This document shows positions 51,274 through 60,526 of a stretch of DNA of 64,000 nt, one piece after another (the stretch's first letter is position 1; the number at the start of each line of letters is the position of its first letter). Below the pieces are notes generated by a model that made no database searches, was not told the origin of the DNA, and saw only the letters and a list, made by a program, of their open reading frames with translations. Made by a program: the position numbers and the translations under genes. The stretch lies in assembly GCF_009735685.1 (NCBI RefSeq), contig NZ_WHPN01000301.1, forward strand, positions 42,277 through 106,276, written 5' to 3'. The stretch is from Streptomyces lycii (GTDB lineage: Bacteria; Actinomycetota; Actinomycetes; Streptomycetales; Streptomycetaceae).

Positions 51274-51852
51274 ATGGCCGGGGCAGAGCGCGCCCTGCGG
51301 ACGCTCGCGCACAACGTCAGAGCGGCCCGCACCCGCGCCGGCCTGACCCTGGACGAACTCGGCAGGCGCGCCAAGGTGAGCAAGGGTGCCCTGGTGGGGC
51401 TGGAGAAGGCGCAGGGCAATCCGAACTTCGCCACCCTGGTCCGGCTGGCCGACACCCTCGGTGTCTCCGTCTCCGCCCTGCTGGAAGGCCCGGCCGAGGG
51501 CCGCGTCCGCGTCGTGACCGCCGACGCCGTCGCGCCGCTGTGGACCGGCGCGCAGGGCAGCGAGGCCCGGCTCGTGCTGACGACCACGGGCCCGGCGCCC
51601 ACCGAGGTCTGGCGCTGGGCACTGGAGCCGGGCGAGGAGTATCCCAGCCATCCCCATCAGGCCGGAGTCGTCGAGACCGTCAGCGTCGTCTCCGGCCGCA
51701 TGGCCCTGACCGTCGACGGCGCCGAGTACATCGTCGAAGCCGGGCAGACCGCCACGTTCGACGGCGACGCTCCCCACGCCTACCGGGGCGCGGGCACCGG
51801 AACCTGCCGGCTCGTCATGACGGTGCACCTGCCGCCCGCCTCGGCGACCTGA
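51274..51852 (+). CDS. XRE-family regulator with cupin domain
   Basis: The 192-residue protein has a helix-turn-helix at residues 8-62 ('RTRAGLTLDELGRRAKVSKG', 'GNPNFATLVRLADTLG') and a C-terminal cupin ('LEPGEEYPSHPHQAGVVETV', 'GDAPHAYRG'). Such proteins often repress a divergent gene until a small ligand binds the cupin. ATG at 51274 has GGAGG upstream. The divergent B3/B4 gene is the obvious target. Confidence 0.92.
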   Translation: MAGAERALRTLAHNVRAARTRAGLTLDELGRRAKVSKGALVGLEKAQGNPNFATLVRLADTLGVSVSALLEGPAEGRVRVVTADAVAPLWTGAQGSEARLVLTTTGPAPTEVWRWALEPGEEYPSHPHQAGVVETVSVVSGRMALTVDGAEYIVEAGQTATFDGDAPHAYRGAGTGTCRLVMTVHLPPASAT

Positions 51853-52013
51853 CCCGCAGAGTCACGGCACCCGACGGCTGCGGGCGGGCGGCCGGGACGG
51901 CCGGAGGCCGGTGCCTGCCGCTGACTGCCGGTGCCTGCCGGTGCCTGCGGTAGCGCGGTCACCGTCCGGCGGTACGCCGCCCGCGCGGGGGCGGGCGCAA
52001 GCGGGGCGCGCCG

Positions 52014-53399
52014 TCAGCAGACGCCCAGTTCCTTCAGCACCCGGCGCTGCTTGGGCGAGGGCTTCGCGGGCCAGTAGATGTAGCAGATCCCGCCCGTGCC
52101 GCCGCTGACCTTGCCCTCCGCGTTGTAGCGCTTGGTGCGGAGCCAGATGTTTTCAAACTGCCGACGCTTGTAGACGTGGCGCACCGCGTCGTTGCTGTCG
52201 CTCGCCGGGTCGTTGGCGATCACGTCGCCGTCCTCGGTGAAGCCGATGACACACATCAGGTGCCCCGCCGTCCCGTAGCCCGCTCCGTCCAATTCCTCTT
52301 CGAGGAACGACTGGGACGTTATGAACGGGATTCCGGCGGCGATCAGCTTCTCGGCGTCGTTCAGGGAGCCGAGCCGGGTGACGATGCCCTGCATGCCGTC
52401 GTACGTCGCGGCGTAGGCGGCGTTGAAGGACCAGTTGCCGCAGCCCTCGTACTGGTAGTCGTACGTATAGCGGGCGGCGTGGCAGACCTGCGGGTCGGCG
52501 AAGTCCGGATTGACCCAGGCCAGGTCGTCCGCGGTCGGCTTGCGGCCCCAGTACTCGATGATCATCTGCGAGGAGGTGGGGCTGCACCAGGCCTCGCCGC
52601 CGTTGTCGTACTCCGGGTACTGGCCGATGTGGGTGTTCTGCGAATAGCGCGGCACCGTCAGCTCGTGTCCGGCGCCCGGGCCGGGCTCCGAGGCCGGGAC
52701 GGTGAAGCGGTCCGGGATGTCGGAGGCCATCGCGCCCAGCCGCCAGACCTTCGGGGTGGCGTCGCTGCCCGGCTTCCGGTACAGAGTGAGCCGCAACCGG
52801 TACGAGGCCAGGCGCAGCCCGCTGCCCGTGTCGTCGATCGCGAAGGTGTCGGTCCAGACACTGCTCCTGTCGTCCGACTGGTCGTCGACGGAGGTGCGGC
52901 GCATGTCGCCGTCGCCCGCGGCCCAGCGGCCCATCACGTACCACGGGGTGTCGCCGCCGTCGGTGTACGTGCCCCGCAGTTCCACCTGGAGCCAGGTGCC
53001 CGCCGGGGTGTGGGCGTTCCAGGAGGTGACGACTTCGCTCGCCGGGGTGTCGAGGTTCCGCACCGGCCCCGTCCAGGTCGCGTACTCCCAGGTGGCCTTC
53101 TTGCCCGTGTGCGGGTCGGTGTAGTCGGTGGTGCCCGCCGGGGTGCCGATGACGACGCCCGCGCGGTCGCCGGAGACGACGCGGACACCGCGGGCCGCGC
53201 CCGTCCGCCACTGTGCCGGGGTGCTCCAGCCCTGGTAGTCCACCCGGTCGACCCCCCTCTGCGACGTGGCCGCCGGGCGGCCGGTGCGGCGGTGCGCGTC
53301 CGGCGCGGCGAGCGCCGCGGGTGCGGCGGCCGCGCTCGCCGCAGCGGCTGTCGCGATCGCGGCGGTCAGTACGGTGCGCCGGGAAGCGGGTCTGGTCAT
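52014..53399 (-). CDS. Tat-exported C39-like peptidase
   Basis: The 461-residue preprotein starts with a twin-arginine signal ('SRRTVLTAAIATAAAASAAA'). About 200 residues of beta-rich sequence follow, then a papain-like C39 domain: catalytic Cys in 'GGEAWCSPTSSQMIIEYWG' near residue 270, His in 'AGHLMCVIGF' and Asp in 'VIANDPAS'. It probably acts on peptides outside the cell, but related proteins lack proven substrates. ATG at 53399 has GGGGGAG upstream. It converges with the XRE gene. Confidence 0.88.
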   Translation of the reverse strand: MTRPASRRTVLTAAIATAAAASAAAAPAALAAPDAHRRTGRPAATSQRGVDRVDYQGWSTPAQWRTGAARGVRVVSGDRAGVVIGTPAGTTDYTDPHTGKKATWEYATWTGPVRNLDTPASEVVTSWNAHTPAGTWLQVELRGTYTDGGDTPWYVMGRWAAGDGDMRRTSVDDQSDDRSSVWTDTFAIDDTGSGLRLASYRLRLTLYRKPGSDATPKVWRLGAMASDIPDRFTVPASEPGPGAGHELTVPRYSQNTHIGQYPEYDNGGEAWCSPTSSQMIIEYWGRKPTADDLAWVNPDFADPQVCHAARYTYDYQYEGCGNWSFNAAYAATYDGMQGIVTRLGSLNDAEKLIAAGIPFITSQSFLEEELDGAGYGTAGHLMCVIGFTEDGDVIANDPASDSNDAVRHVYKRRQFENIWLRTKRYNAEGKVSGGTGGICYIYWPAKPSPKQRRVLKELGVC

Positions 53400-53625
53400 G
53401 GCGGGACTCCCCCGATCGGTGGGACTGACAGGGCTGCGGGTGACACCGCGGCGGTGACCGGCGGGGTCGCCACCGGGAGACAACTATCTCGGTCAGCATG
53501 CCCCGCGGCCAGGGTTCTCGTACGCCCGGCGCGATGATTATTGGTCGATACCACTGACATGGAGCACGGGGAACGGGCGCCGCCCGCAACCGTGCCGGGC
53601 GGTGTCGCCCGCGCGACGCGGCGCC

Positions 53626-53730
53626 GGGCCCGCCTCCGGACCGGGCGCACCCCCGGACCGGGCGCACCTCCAGTCCGGGCCCGCCTCCGGACCGGGTCAC
53701 CTCCCGGCCCGGCCCGCCTCCCGACCGGGC
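53626..53730. repeat. 17-bp tandem repeat, about six units
   Basis: GGGCCCGCCTCCGGACC-type units fill 53626-53730 of the 367-base gap 53400-53766. TTGGTCGATACCA near 53544-53556 lies in the probable promoter region of the peptidase gene. Confidence 0.8.
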
Positions 53731-53766
53731 GCGGCCGCGGAGCCCTCCGGCCGTACCGTTGGACGG

Positions 53767-54354
53767 ATGGACACCTCCGGTCTCGCCCCGCTCGCCGCCC
53801 GGCTGCGCGCCCTGCCGCCGTCGTGCGGCCCCGTGCGGCTGGTCGGGCTGGACGGGCACGCCGGTTCCGGCAAGAGCACGCTGGCCGCCGGGCTGGCGGA
53901 GGCGCTCGGCGGCGCGCCGGTGCTGCATCTGGACGATCTGGCCACGCACGACGAGCTGTTCGGCTGGACCGGGCGGCTGGCCGAGGAGGTGATCGCGCCT
54001 CTCAGCCGCGGCCGGACCGCACGGTACGGCGTCTACGACTGGCACCGCCGCCGGTTCACCGCGCGGCGCGAACTGCCGCCCGAGCCGGTGGTGCTGGTCG
54101 AGGGCGTGGGCGCCGGGAGGCGTGCCGTGCGGCCGTGGCTCGCGCTGCTGCTGTGGCTGGAGGTGCCCGCCGGCACGGCCTGGGAGCGCGGACGGCGGCG
54201 CGACGGCCCGGAGCTGTCCGAGTTCTGGAACGGCTGGATCCGGACGGAGCGCGCGCACTTCGCGAACGACCCCTCGCGCGCCCATGCTCAGGTCCTGGTA
54301 CGGCAGGTGCCAGAGGGATTTGTGTGGCTGCCGGGGCCCGCCGAGGCCGAATGA
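53767..54354 (+). CDS. P-loop kinase, uridine-kinase-like
   Basis: The 195-residue protein has a Walker A motif 'GLDGHAGSGKSTLAAGL' near residue 27, followed by 'VLHLDDL' and a lid region ('ERGRRRDGPELSEFW'). It resembles uridine kinase and other nucleoside or small-molecule kinases; substrate unknown. ATG at 53767 has no ribosome site, and TACCGT at 53753-53758 just upstream could be the -10 of a leaderless transcript. Confidence 0.8.
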   Translation: MDTSGLAPLAARLRALPPSCGPVRLVGLDGHAGSGKSTLAAGLAEALGGAPVLHLDDLATHDELFGWTGRLAEEVIAPLSRGRTARYGVYDWHRRRFTARRELPPEPVVLVEGVGAGRRAVRPWLALLLWLEVPAGTAWERGRRRDGPELSEFWNGWIRTERAHFANDPSRAHAQVLVRQVPEGFVWLPGPAEAE

Positions 54355-54441
54355 GAACCCTCCTCCTTCACCGACCGTAACCGGCCGCGGTCGATGCGCA
54401 ATCCAGCGCCGGTGGAGCGCTCACGGGTCTCCGAACTTCGC

Positions 54442-54471
54442 TTGACCTGGGGGCCGTACAGGTCTTACGTT
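54442..54471 (+). promoter_or_regulatory. promoter for a small transcript
   Basis: TTGACC (54442-54447) and TACGTT (54466-54471) are separated by 18 bases, a good vegetative promoter match. The predicted start near 54478 leads straight into two hairpins. Confidence 0.6.
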
Positions 54472-54477
54472 CTTATT

Positions 54478-54548
54478 GAGCGGTCGTCAGAAACCGCCCG
54501 CAGACGCGAAGCCCCCGGTTGTTCCCCCGTGATCGGGGGCTTCGTTCT
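54478..54548 (+). ncRNA. candidate small RNA with two C-rich hairpins
   Basis: A transcript of about 70 bases would contain a first stem GCGGT/ACCGC (54480-54497) and a second, strong stem at 54507-54544 whose loop carries a run of five C. No reading frame fits. The shape recalls the actinobacterial 6C RNA motif, but the C-runs are shorter than its definition, so the assignment is tentative. Confidence 0.5.
54507..54544 (+). terminator. rho-independent-like hairpin
   Basis: CGAAGCCCCCG (54507-54517) pairs perfectly with CGGGGGCTTCG (54534-54544) around a 16-base loop, followed by TTCTGCTCC. It can end the small transcript and also read-through from the kinase gene. The remainder of the gap to 54836 has no further strong signal. 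Confidence 0.7.
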
Positions 54549-54836
54549 GCTCCGGAAACGCCCACCACGCCGCATTTCGGGCACAGCCGGCCGCCGATGG
54601 ATCACTCTCCGTCACCGCCGTTTCCCGCCCTCCGCAAGCCCCTTTGAAGCCCGCCTTCCGCTCGCGCACGCCGTCCCACCTGCGCGCGGCCCCTTCGGCT
54701 GCCACCCCCTGCGCGGGTACGATGCCGTACGGGAGGATGTGGCAACTTCCGTCCACAGCGCGGCGGTTCATACTGGCTGCGGTCCGGCGCCCGCCCGGCC
54801 GCCGCCACGGGGGCACGGTAGTGGGGGACGGACGTG

Positions 54837-56753
54837 ATGGACTTCGGCGGTCAGGGCCGGGACGCCCCGGCCGAACTGGCGTGGCTGCGCGCCGTCGACG
54901 CGTACACCATGGGCGCGTACGCCCAGGCCGAGGAGGAGTTCCGGTCCGCCGTGCGGGACGACCCCGGCATGGCCGACGCCTGGCTCGGGCTGCACGCCCT
55001 GCGCGTCGACCCGACGACCGCTCTGCTGCGGATGTACCGGCACCGCGACCGCTTCGGTGAGCAGCGCGCCCGGCACCGCCGCAAGCTGAACTCCTGGTAC
55101 TGGCTGGGCTGGTGGGTGCAGCCCGTGCTGGAGAGCCCCCGCGATCTGCTGCTGGCCCACGCCTCGCACTGGCTGGACGGCCGGCACGTACCGGAACTGG
55201 ACCGCGCGCTCGCGGCCTGCCCGCCCGTCGACGCAGACCCGCAGGTGCGCTTCCTGCACGCCTGCCGCGCCTATCTGGTCAAGGACTGGGAGCGGCTCGT
55301 CCGGCACACCGAACCGCTGCTGGAGGACCCGCTGCTCGGCATCGAGGCGGGCCTCTTCGGCGGCATGGCACGCGTCCGGCTGGAGATGTACGGGCAGGCC
55401 GAGCCGCTGCTGTCCGCGGCGCTCATGCGCTGCCGCAGCGAGCAGCCGCAGCGCAAGGAGTTGCGCTACTGGCTGGCCCGCGCGCACGAGGGCACCGGCC
55501 GCAGCGCGGCGGCCCTCCCCCTCTACCGGGCCGTGCACCGGGTCGACCCGGCGTTCATGGACACCGCCGCCCGGCTGGCGGCGATAGCCGACGGGGACGG
55601 GCTCGACACGGGGGACCTGGCCGTGGTCTCCCTCGCCGGAGCCGGCGGCCCGGACCCGCTGGACGCGACCGCCGACCCGGACCCGCTCCTCCCCGACGCG
55701 CCGCCCGACGGCCGCGACCAGCCGGTGTATCCCGCCCCCGACGGCCTGCCCGGCGCCGGCGGGCTGCTCCCGGGCACCGCGCCCGTCGACGCCGACGGCA
55801 TACGCGAGAAGGCCGTCATCCCGGTCCAGCCGTCCGTACCGCGGCTGCCGGACGGTCCGCCCGATCCGGTGCTGCTGGCGGAGGCCCTGGACGAACTGGA
55901 GCGCATGGTGGGCCTGGAGCCCGTCAAGCGGCAGGTACGGGCCCTGTCCGCGCAGCTCCACATGGCGCGGCTGCGGGCGGGCGAGGGCCTGCCGGTGCAG
56001 CCCCCGAAGCGGCATTTCGTCTTCTCCGGCCCGTCCGGTACGGGCAAGACCACCGTCGCCCGCATCCTCGGCCGGGTCTTCTACGCGCTCGGGCTGCTCG
56101 GCGGCGACCACCTGGTGGAGGCGCAACGGGCGGACCTGGTCGGCGAATTCCTCGGCCAGACCGCCGTCAAGGCCAACGAACTCATCGACTCGGCGCTCGG
56201 CGGGGTGCTCTTCGTGGACGAGGCGTACAGCCTCGCGGGCACGGGTTACAGCAAGGGTGACGCGTACGGCGACGAGGCCCTCCAGGTGCTGCTGAAGCGA
56301 GCCGAGGACAACCGCGACCGGCTCGTCGTCATCCTGGCGGGCTATCCGGAGGGCATGGACCGGCTGCTCACCGCCAATCCGGGGCTCGGCTCCCGTTTCA
56401 CGACCCGCGTCGACTTCCCCAGCTACCGGCCGCTGGAACTGACCCGGATCGGGGAGGTGCTGGCCGCGGAGAACGGCGACTGCTGGGACGAGGAGGCCGT
56501 GGACGAGCTGCGCAGCATCAGCGGCCATGTGGTCGACCAGGGCTGGATCGACGAGCTGGGCAACGGCCGCTTTCTGCGCACCCTGTACGAGAAGAGCTGC
56601 GCCTACCGCGACCTGCGGCTCTCCGGTTACAGCGGTACCCCGAGCCGTGAGGATCTGGCGACGCTGCGGCTGCCGGACCTGATGCAGGCGTACGGCGAGG
56701 TGCTGTCGGGCCGGGGCCCGATGGACCCCGGCCCGCCCGATCCGCTGACCTGA
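54837..56753 (+). CDS. EccA/CbxX-type AAA ATPase with TPR domain
   Basis: The 638-residue protein has an N-terminal alpha-helical TPR-like half ('AYAQAEEEFRSAVRDDPGMADAW' pattern, about 1-265), an acidic Pro-rich linker, and a C-terminal CbxX/CfqX AAA domain: Walker A 'GPSGTGKTT' near residue 398, Walker B 'VLFVDEAY', and arginine-finger region 'NPGLGSRF'. This matches EccA of type VII secretion, yet no other secretion gene is nearby. ATG at 54837 is used; the GTG just before it is equally placed behind GGGGGA. Confidence 0.9.
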   Translation: MDFGGQGRDAPAELAWLRAVDAYTMGAYAQAEEEFRSAVRDDPGMADAWLGLHALRVDPTTALLRMYRHRDRFGEQRARHRRKLNSWYWLGWWVQPVLESPRDLLLAHASHWLDGRHVPELDRALAACPPVDADPQVRFLHACRAYLVKDWERLVRHTEPLLEDPLLGIEAGLFGGMARVRLEMYGQAEPLLSAALMRCRSEQPQRKELRYWLARAHEGTGRSAAALPLYRAVHRVDPAFMDTAARLAAIADGDGLDTGDLAVVSLAGAGGPDPLDATADPDPLLPDAPPDGRDQPVYPAPDGLPGAGGLLPGTAPVDADGIREKAVIPVQPSVPRLPDGPPDPVLLAEALDELERMVGLEPVKRQVRALSAQLHMARLRAGEGLPVQPPKRHFVFSGPSGTGKTTVARILGRVFYALGLLGGDHLVEAQRADLVGEFLGQTAVKANELIDSALGGVLFVDEAYSLAGTGYSKGDAYGDEALQVLLKRAEDNRDRLVVILAGYPEGMDRLLTANPGLGSRFTTRVDFPSYRPLELTRIGEVLAAENGDCWDEEAVDELRSISGHVVDQGWIDELGNGRFLRTLYEKSCAYRDLRLSGYSGTPSREDLATLRLPDLMQAYGEVLSGRGPMDPGPPDPLT

Positions 56754-56869
56754 CTCCCCCGCCCCCGGCCGCACCGTCACGCGGGCGCGGGCAGGCGGCG
56801 CGGGCACGCGGCCTCGCTCGCCGTCGTCACAGCGGTCGCGTTCGGCACGGGCACGAGGCGGCCCGGGGG

Positions 56870-58042
56870 TCAGCCCACCGGCGCCCGCGGCCTCCGTTCC
56901 CGGGGCGGCAGCTCCGGCTCCGGGCGCGGCCCGGAGACCCGGCCGCCGTCCCGCTCCGGCGCCCCCGCGGCGGAATCCGCCGCGGCGGCGCCGCCCGCCA
57001 CGGACCGGTGCGCCGGGTCGTGCGCCTCACCGACCAGCCGTTGCAGGACGTCCTCCAGCGTGACCAGCCCCAGCACCCGCCCCGACGCGTCGGCGACCTG
57101 GGCGAGATGCGTCGCCGCGCGCCGCATCGCGGTCAGCGCGTCGTCGAGCGGGAGGCCGGCGGGCAGTGTCGTCATCGGCCGCAGCACCCGCTCCGGCAGC
57201 GCGGTGTCGGCCTCGTCCCGTTCCAATACGTCCTTGACGTGCAGATAGCCGGTGAACCCGGAGGCGTCCGCCCCGTCCCCGGCGCGCACCGGGAAGCGGG
57301 AGAAGCCCGTCCGTACGGTCAGCTCCTCGATCTCCCGGGGCGTCACCCGCGGGCCCACCGTGACCAGCCCCGCCGGGTCGAGCAGGACCTCGGTCACGGG
57401 GCGGCTGCCCAGTCCCAGCGCGTCCGCGAGCCGTTCCCGGTCGCCGCGGCCGAGGAGTCCGGCCTCGCTCGAGTCCACGACGAGACGGCCCAGCTGCTCC
57501 CGGGTGTACACCGCTTCGACCTCGTCCTTCGGCTCCACCCGGAACAGCCCGAGCACCACCCGGGCACAGGCACCGAAAAAGGCCGTCACCGGCCGGCAGG
57601 GCCGGGCGAAGGCGACGAGCGCCGGAGCGAGCAGCAGCGCGGTGCGCTCCGGCGCGGCCATCGCGAGGTTCTTCGGCACCATCTCGCCGATCACCAGGTG
57701 CAGGGCCACGACCGCGGCGAGCGCGATCGCGTAACCCAGCGGGTGGACGACGGCGTCCGGCAGCCGCGCGGCGTGGAAGACGGGTTCCAGCAGCCCGGCC
57801 ACGGTCGGCTCGGCGACGGCGCCGAGCGTCAGCGAGCAGACGGTGATGCCGAACTGGGCGGCGGCCATCATCTGCGGGAGGTTCTCCAGCCCGTGCAGCA
57901 CGGTACGGGCGCGTGCGGAGCCCCCGGCCGCGAGCGGCTCGATCTGGCTGCGCCGGACGGAGACCAGCGCGAACTCGGCGCCCACGAAGAAGCCGTTGCC
58001 CAGCACCAGGAGTGCGGCGAACAGCAGTTGCAGCAGGCTCAT
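56870..58042 (-). CDS. CNNM-domain/CBS membrane protein (second of a pair)
   Basis: The 390-residue protein has a DUF21/CNNM transmembrane domain ('LLVLGNGFFVGAEFALVSVRRSQ', 'VALHLVIGEMVPKNLAMA') and a CBS pair ('FTGYLHVKDVLERDE', 'VLGLVTLEDVLQRLVGE'). It lacks a CorC/HlyC C-terminal domain and ends in a Pro/Arg-rich tail. Such proteins are thought to move or sense Mg2+ or other divalent ions. ATG at 58042 overlaps the partner's stop (ATGA). Confidence 0.92.
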   Translation of the reverse strand: MSLLQLLFAALLVLGNGFFVGAEFALVSVRRSQIEPLAAGGSARARTVLHGLENLPQMMAAAQFGITVCSLTLGAVAEPTVAGLLEPVFHAARLPDAVVHPLGYAIALAAVVALHLVIGEMVPKNLAMAAPERTALLLAPALVAFARPCRPVTAFFGACARVVLGLFRVEPKDEVEAVYTREQLGRLVVDSSEAGLLGRGDRERLADALGLGSRPVTEVLLDPAGLVTVGPRVTPREIEELTVRTGFSRFPVRAGDGADASGFTGYLHVKDVLERDEADTALPERVLRPMTTLPAGLPLDDALTAMRRAATHLAQVADASGRVLGLVTLEDVLQRLVGEAHDPAHRSVAGGAAAADSAAGAPERDGGRVSGPRPEPELPPRERRPRAPVG

Positions 58043-59493
58043 CGCGCGCCCGCCTCCACCCGGTCCCCGGCGCACCGGGAACCGCCGTCCGCGCGCCGGT
58101 CACCGGCCTCCCGCCCGGTGTCCGCCCCGGGAGCACCGTCCCGGTCAGCGCCGCGGGGGCCGCCGGGCACACCCGCGGGCCGGTGCGCGGCAGCCGTCCG
58201 TACCAGGCGGACCCGCTCCGCGCGGTGGTGCGCCACCTCGCACACCACCAGCCGCCAGCCGGGCAGCCCGGCCGTGTCCCCCGGTTCCGGGATGCGGCCG
58301 AGGAGACCGGCGACGAGCCCGGCGACCGTCTCGTACGGTCCGTCCGGCGCGTCGAGGCCGATGCGGCGGAGCGCGTCCAGCCGGCAGCCGCCGTCGGCGT
58401 CCCACGCGGGATGCCCGTGCTCGCCGGGCGCCGGGGCCAGCTCCGGCCGGTCGGCGCCGTCGTGTTCGTCGCGCACCGCGCCGACCAGTTCCTCGACGAT
58501 GTCCTCCAGCGTCACGACACCGGCGGTGCCGCCGTACTCGTCGACGACGACGGCGATCGGCTGCTCGCCGCGGAGCCGCTCCAGCAGCGGCTGGACGGGC
58601 AGTGTTCCCGGTACGAGCAGCGGCGGCACGGCGACCCGCCCGACCGGGGTGCGCAGCCGCTCCCCCGCCGGCACGGCGAGCGCGTCCTTCAGGTGCACCA
58701 TGCCGACGACCTCGTCCAGCCGGCCGCGGTGCACCGGGAAACGGGAGAGCCCGGTGGCGCGGGTGAGGTTCAGGACGTCCTCGGCGGTCGCGGAGGACTC
58801 CAGGGCGCTCACCCGGACCCGGGGCGTCATGACGTGCTGTGCCGTCAGTTCGCCCAGCGCCAGGGTGCGGACGAAGAGGTCGGCGGTGTCCTGTTCCAGG
58901 GCACCGGCCCGCGCGGAGTGCCGGGCGAGGGAGACGAGTTCGCCGCGGGTGCGGGCGGAGGCGAGTTCGTCGGCGGGCTCCACTCCGGCGGCCCGGACGA
59001 GCCGGTTGGCGAGGCCGTTGAGCAGGGCGATGACGGGCCGGAAGAAGCGGGAGAAGGCGTGCTGCGGTCCGGCCACGAAACGGGCGACCTGGAGCGGGCG
59101 GGACACCGCCCAGTTCTTGGGCACGAGTTCGCCGATGACCATCTGGACGGCGGAGGCGGTGACCACGCCGATCACGAGGGCGGCGCCCGGCACGGCGCCC
59201 GCGGGAAGCCCGGTCGCGGCGAGGGGCCCGGCCAGCAGCCGGGCCAGCGCGGGTTCGGCGAGCATGCCGACGACCAGTGAGGTGAGGGTGATGCCGAGCT
59301 GGGTGCCGGAGAGCTGGAAGGACAGCTCGCGCAGCGAGGCGACGACGGTACGGGCCCGGCGGTCGCCGTCGGCCGCGGCGCGCTCGGCCTCCGGGCGGTC
59401 GACGGTCACGAGGCCGAACTCGGCGGCCACGAAGAACCCGTTGGCGAGGACGAGTAGCAGGGCCGCGGCGAGCAGGAGAAGAGGGACGATCAT
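58039..59493 (-). CDS. CNNM-domain/CBS/CorC membrane protein (first of a pair)
   Basis: The 484-residue protein has the DUF21/CNNM domain ('LLVLANGFFVAAEFGLVTVDR', 'MVIGELVPKNWAVSRPL' pattern), two CBS motifs ('VVGMVHLKDALAVP', 'VVTLEDIVEELVGAV') and a CorC/HlyC-like C-terminus ('AWDADGGCRLDALRRIG', 'LPGWRLVVCEV'). ATG at 59493 has GGAGG upstream. It is coupled to the shorter homologue, so the two may form a heteromeric transporter. Confidence 0.93.
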   Translation of the reverse strand: MIVPLLLLAAALLLVLANGFFVAAEFGLVTVDRPEAERAAADGDRRARTVVASLRELSFQLSGTQLGITLTSLVVGMLAEPALARLLAGPLAATGLPAGAVPGAALVIGVVTASAVQMVIGELVPKNWAVSRPLQVARFVAGPQHAFSRFFRPVIALLNGLANRLVRAAGVEPADELASARTRGELVSLARHSARAGALEQDTADLFVRTLALGELTAQHVMTPRVRVSALESSATAEDVLNLTRATGLSRFPVHRGRLDEVVGMVHLKDALAVPAGERLRTPVGRVAVPPLLVPGTLPVQPLLERLRGEQPIAVVVDEYGGTAGVVTLEDIVEELVGAVRDEHDGADRPELAPAPGEHGHPAWDADGGCRLDALRRIGLDAPDGPYETVAGLVAGLLGRIPEPGDTAGLPGWRLVVCEVAHHRAERVRLVRTAAAHRPAGVPGGPRGADRDGAPGADTGREAGDRRADGGSRCAGDRVEAGAR

Positions 59494-59967
59494 GCCGCCG
59501 CCTCCGGGGAGGTGGCGGCGCGGGTACTACAGGACGAACCGTCCATCGGTGGAGGGATTCACTCCTTGCGGTGGCAGGTCCCCGCGGGGACGCGCGCACG
59601 CGCGGGGCCCGGTCGGTGCGGGGCGGGGCGCCGGTGCGCCGCCTGGCAGACAGAGTAATCACTGCCACTCGGCCTGCGAAGGCTCCCGGACCCGCGACGC
59701 GCCCGCCCGCGCGCCCCGCGTCGAGCCGTTCGCGGCCTCACCGCGCGCGTCGGGCTACGGCGGGCGCGGGCGTCACGGCGGGGCGCGGGCGTTGGGCTAC
59801 GGGGGACGCGGGCGTCACGGCGGGCACTGGAGCACGGCGGGCGCTGGGCCACGGCGGGCGCGGGTGTCACGGGGCACGTAGTCGCGGCGGGTGTGGCATC
59901 ACGCCGTGACGCCGTCATCACGGGCGCGGCGGCGGTGCCGCCCTCGTGGCGACGGCGTGAGGGCGTC
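59494..59967. repeat. gap with partial 42-bp repeats
   Basis: GGCTACGGCGGGCGCGGGCG-type units start at 59753 and 59795 (42 bases apart), with degenerate copies to about 59870. An AT-containing stretch near 59655-59675 is the likely promoter region for the CNNM pair. No gene is supported here. Confidence 0.6.
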
Positions 59968-60456
59968 TCAGCCGTCGGCCGGGCTGGTGCCGTGCCGCTC
60001 GGCGAGATCGCGCAGCGCGCGGGCGTCGGCCAGGGCGTGTTCCCGGGCCAGCCCGGGCTGGATGCCCATGGCGGGCAGCTGGGTGCCGTCGGCGAGGTCG
60101 AGCTGCACCCACGGGTCGCCGGGGCGGAGGTTGACCCGGACGACCTCGGCCCATTCCAGCCGGCGCACGGTCGTCAGGTTGACCACGGTGATCCCGGTGC
60201 TGTCGGCGTCCACCCGCGGACGGCTGAGCAGGGCCAGCACGGCGAGGAAGAGCAGTCCGGTGGCGACGAAGGACACGCGCTCGCCGCCGCCGAGCGAGGG
60301 CAGCGCCAGCGCGATCACGGTCAGCGTGACGAGGAGAGCGGTCCCGCAGGCGAGCAGGATCACCCGGGTGCGGGTCGGCCGGAAGGTGACGGGCAGCTCG
60401 GTGCGGCCGTCCGGTCCCGGCCGGCCGGATCCCGTACCGGGGGTGGAGGAGGACAC
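59968..60456 (-). CDS. PH-domain membrane protein
   Basis: The 162-residue protein has two membrane helices ('VILLACGTALLVTLTVIALA', 'FVATGLLFLAVLALLS') followed by a bacterial PH domain (PF10756-like, 'DADSTGITVVNLTTVRRLEW'). GTG at 60456 has GGGAG about ten bases upstream. It lies 70 bases downstream of hisG, at the end of the rib/his run, and may be co-transcribed. Function unknown. Confidence 0.85.
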   Translation of the reverse strand: MSSSTPGTGSGRPGPDGRTELPVTFRPTRTRVILLACGTALLVTLTVIALALPSLGGGERVSFVATGLLFLAVLALLSRPRVDADSTGITVVNLTTVRRLEWAEVVRVNLRPGDPWVQLDLADGTQLPAMGIQPGLAREHALADARALRDLAERHGTSPADG

Positions 60457-60526
60457 GGTGTCGGTCTCCCGTGGATCGGGCCGCGCGGCGCCCGGTCGGC
60501 GGACCGGTGCCGCGCGGGCGGCTGCG

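Noticed and set aside
54355-54836. tRNA gene in the gap before the AAA ATPase
   Set aside because: The hairpins do not form a cloverleaf and no T-loop GGTTCRA motif is present.
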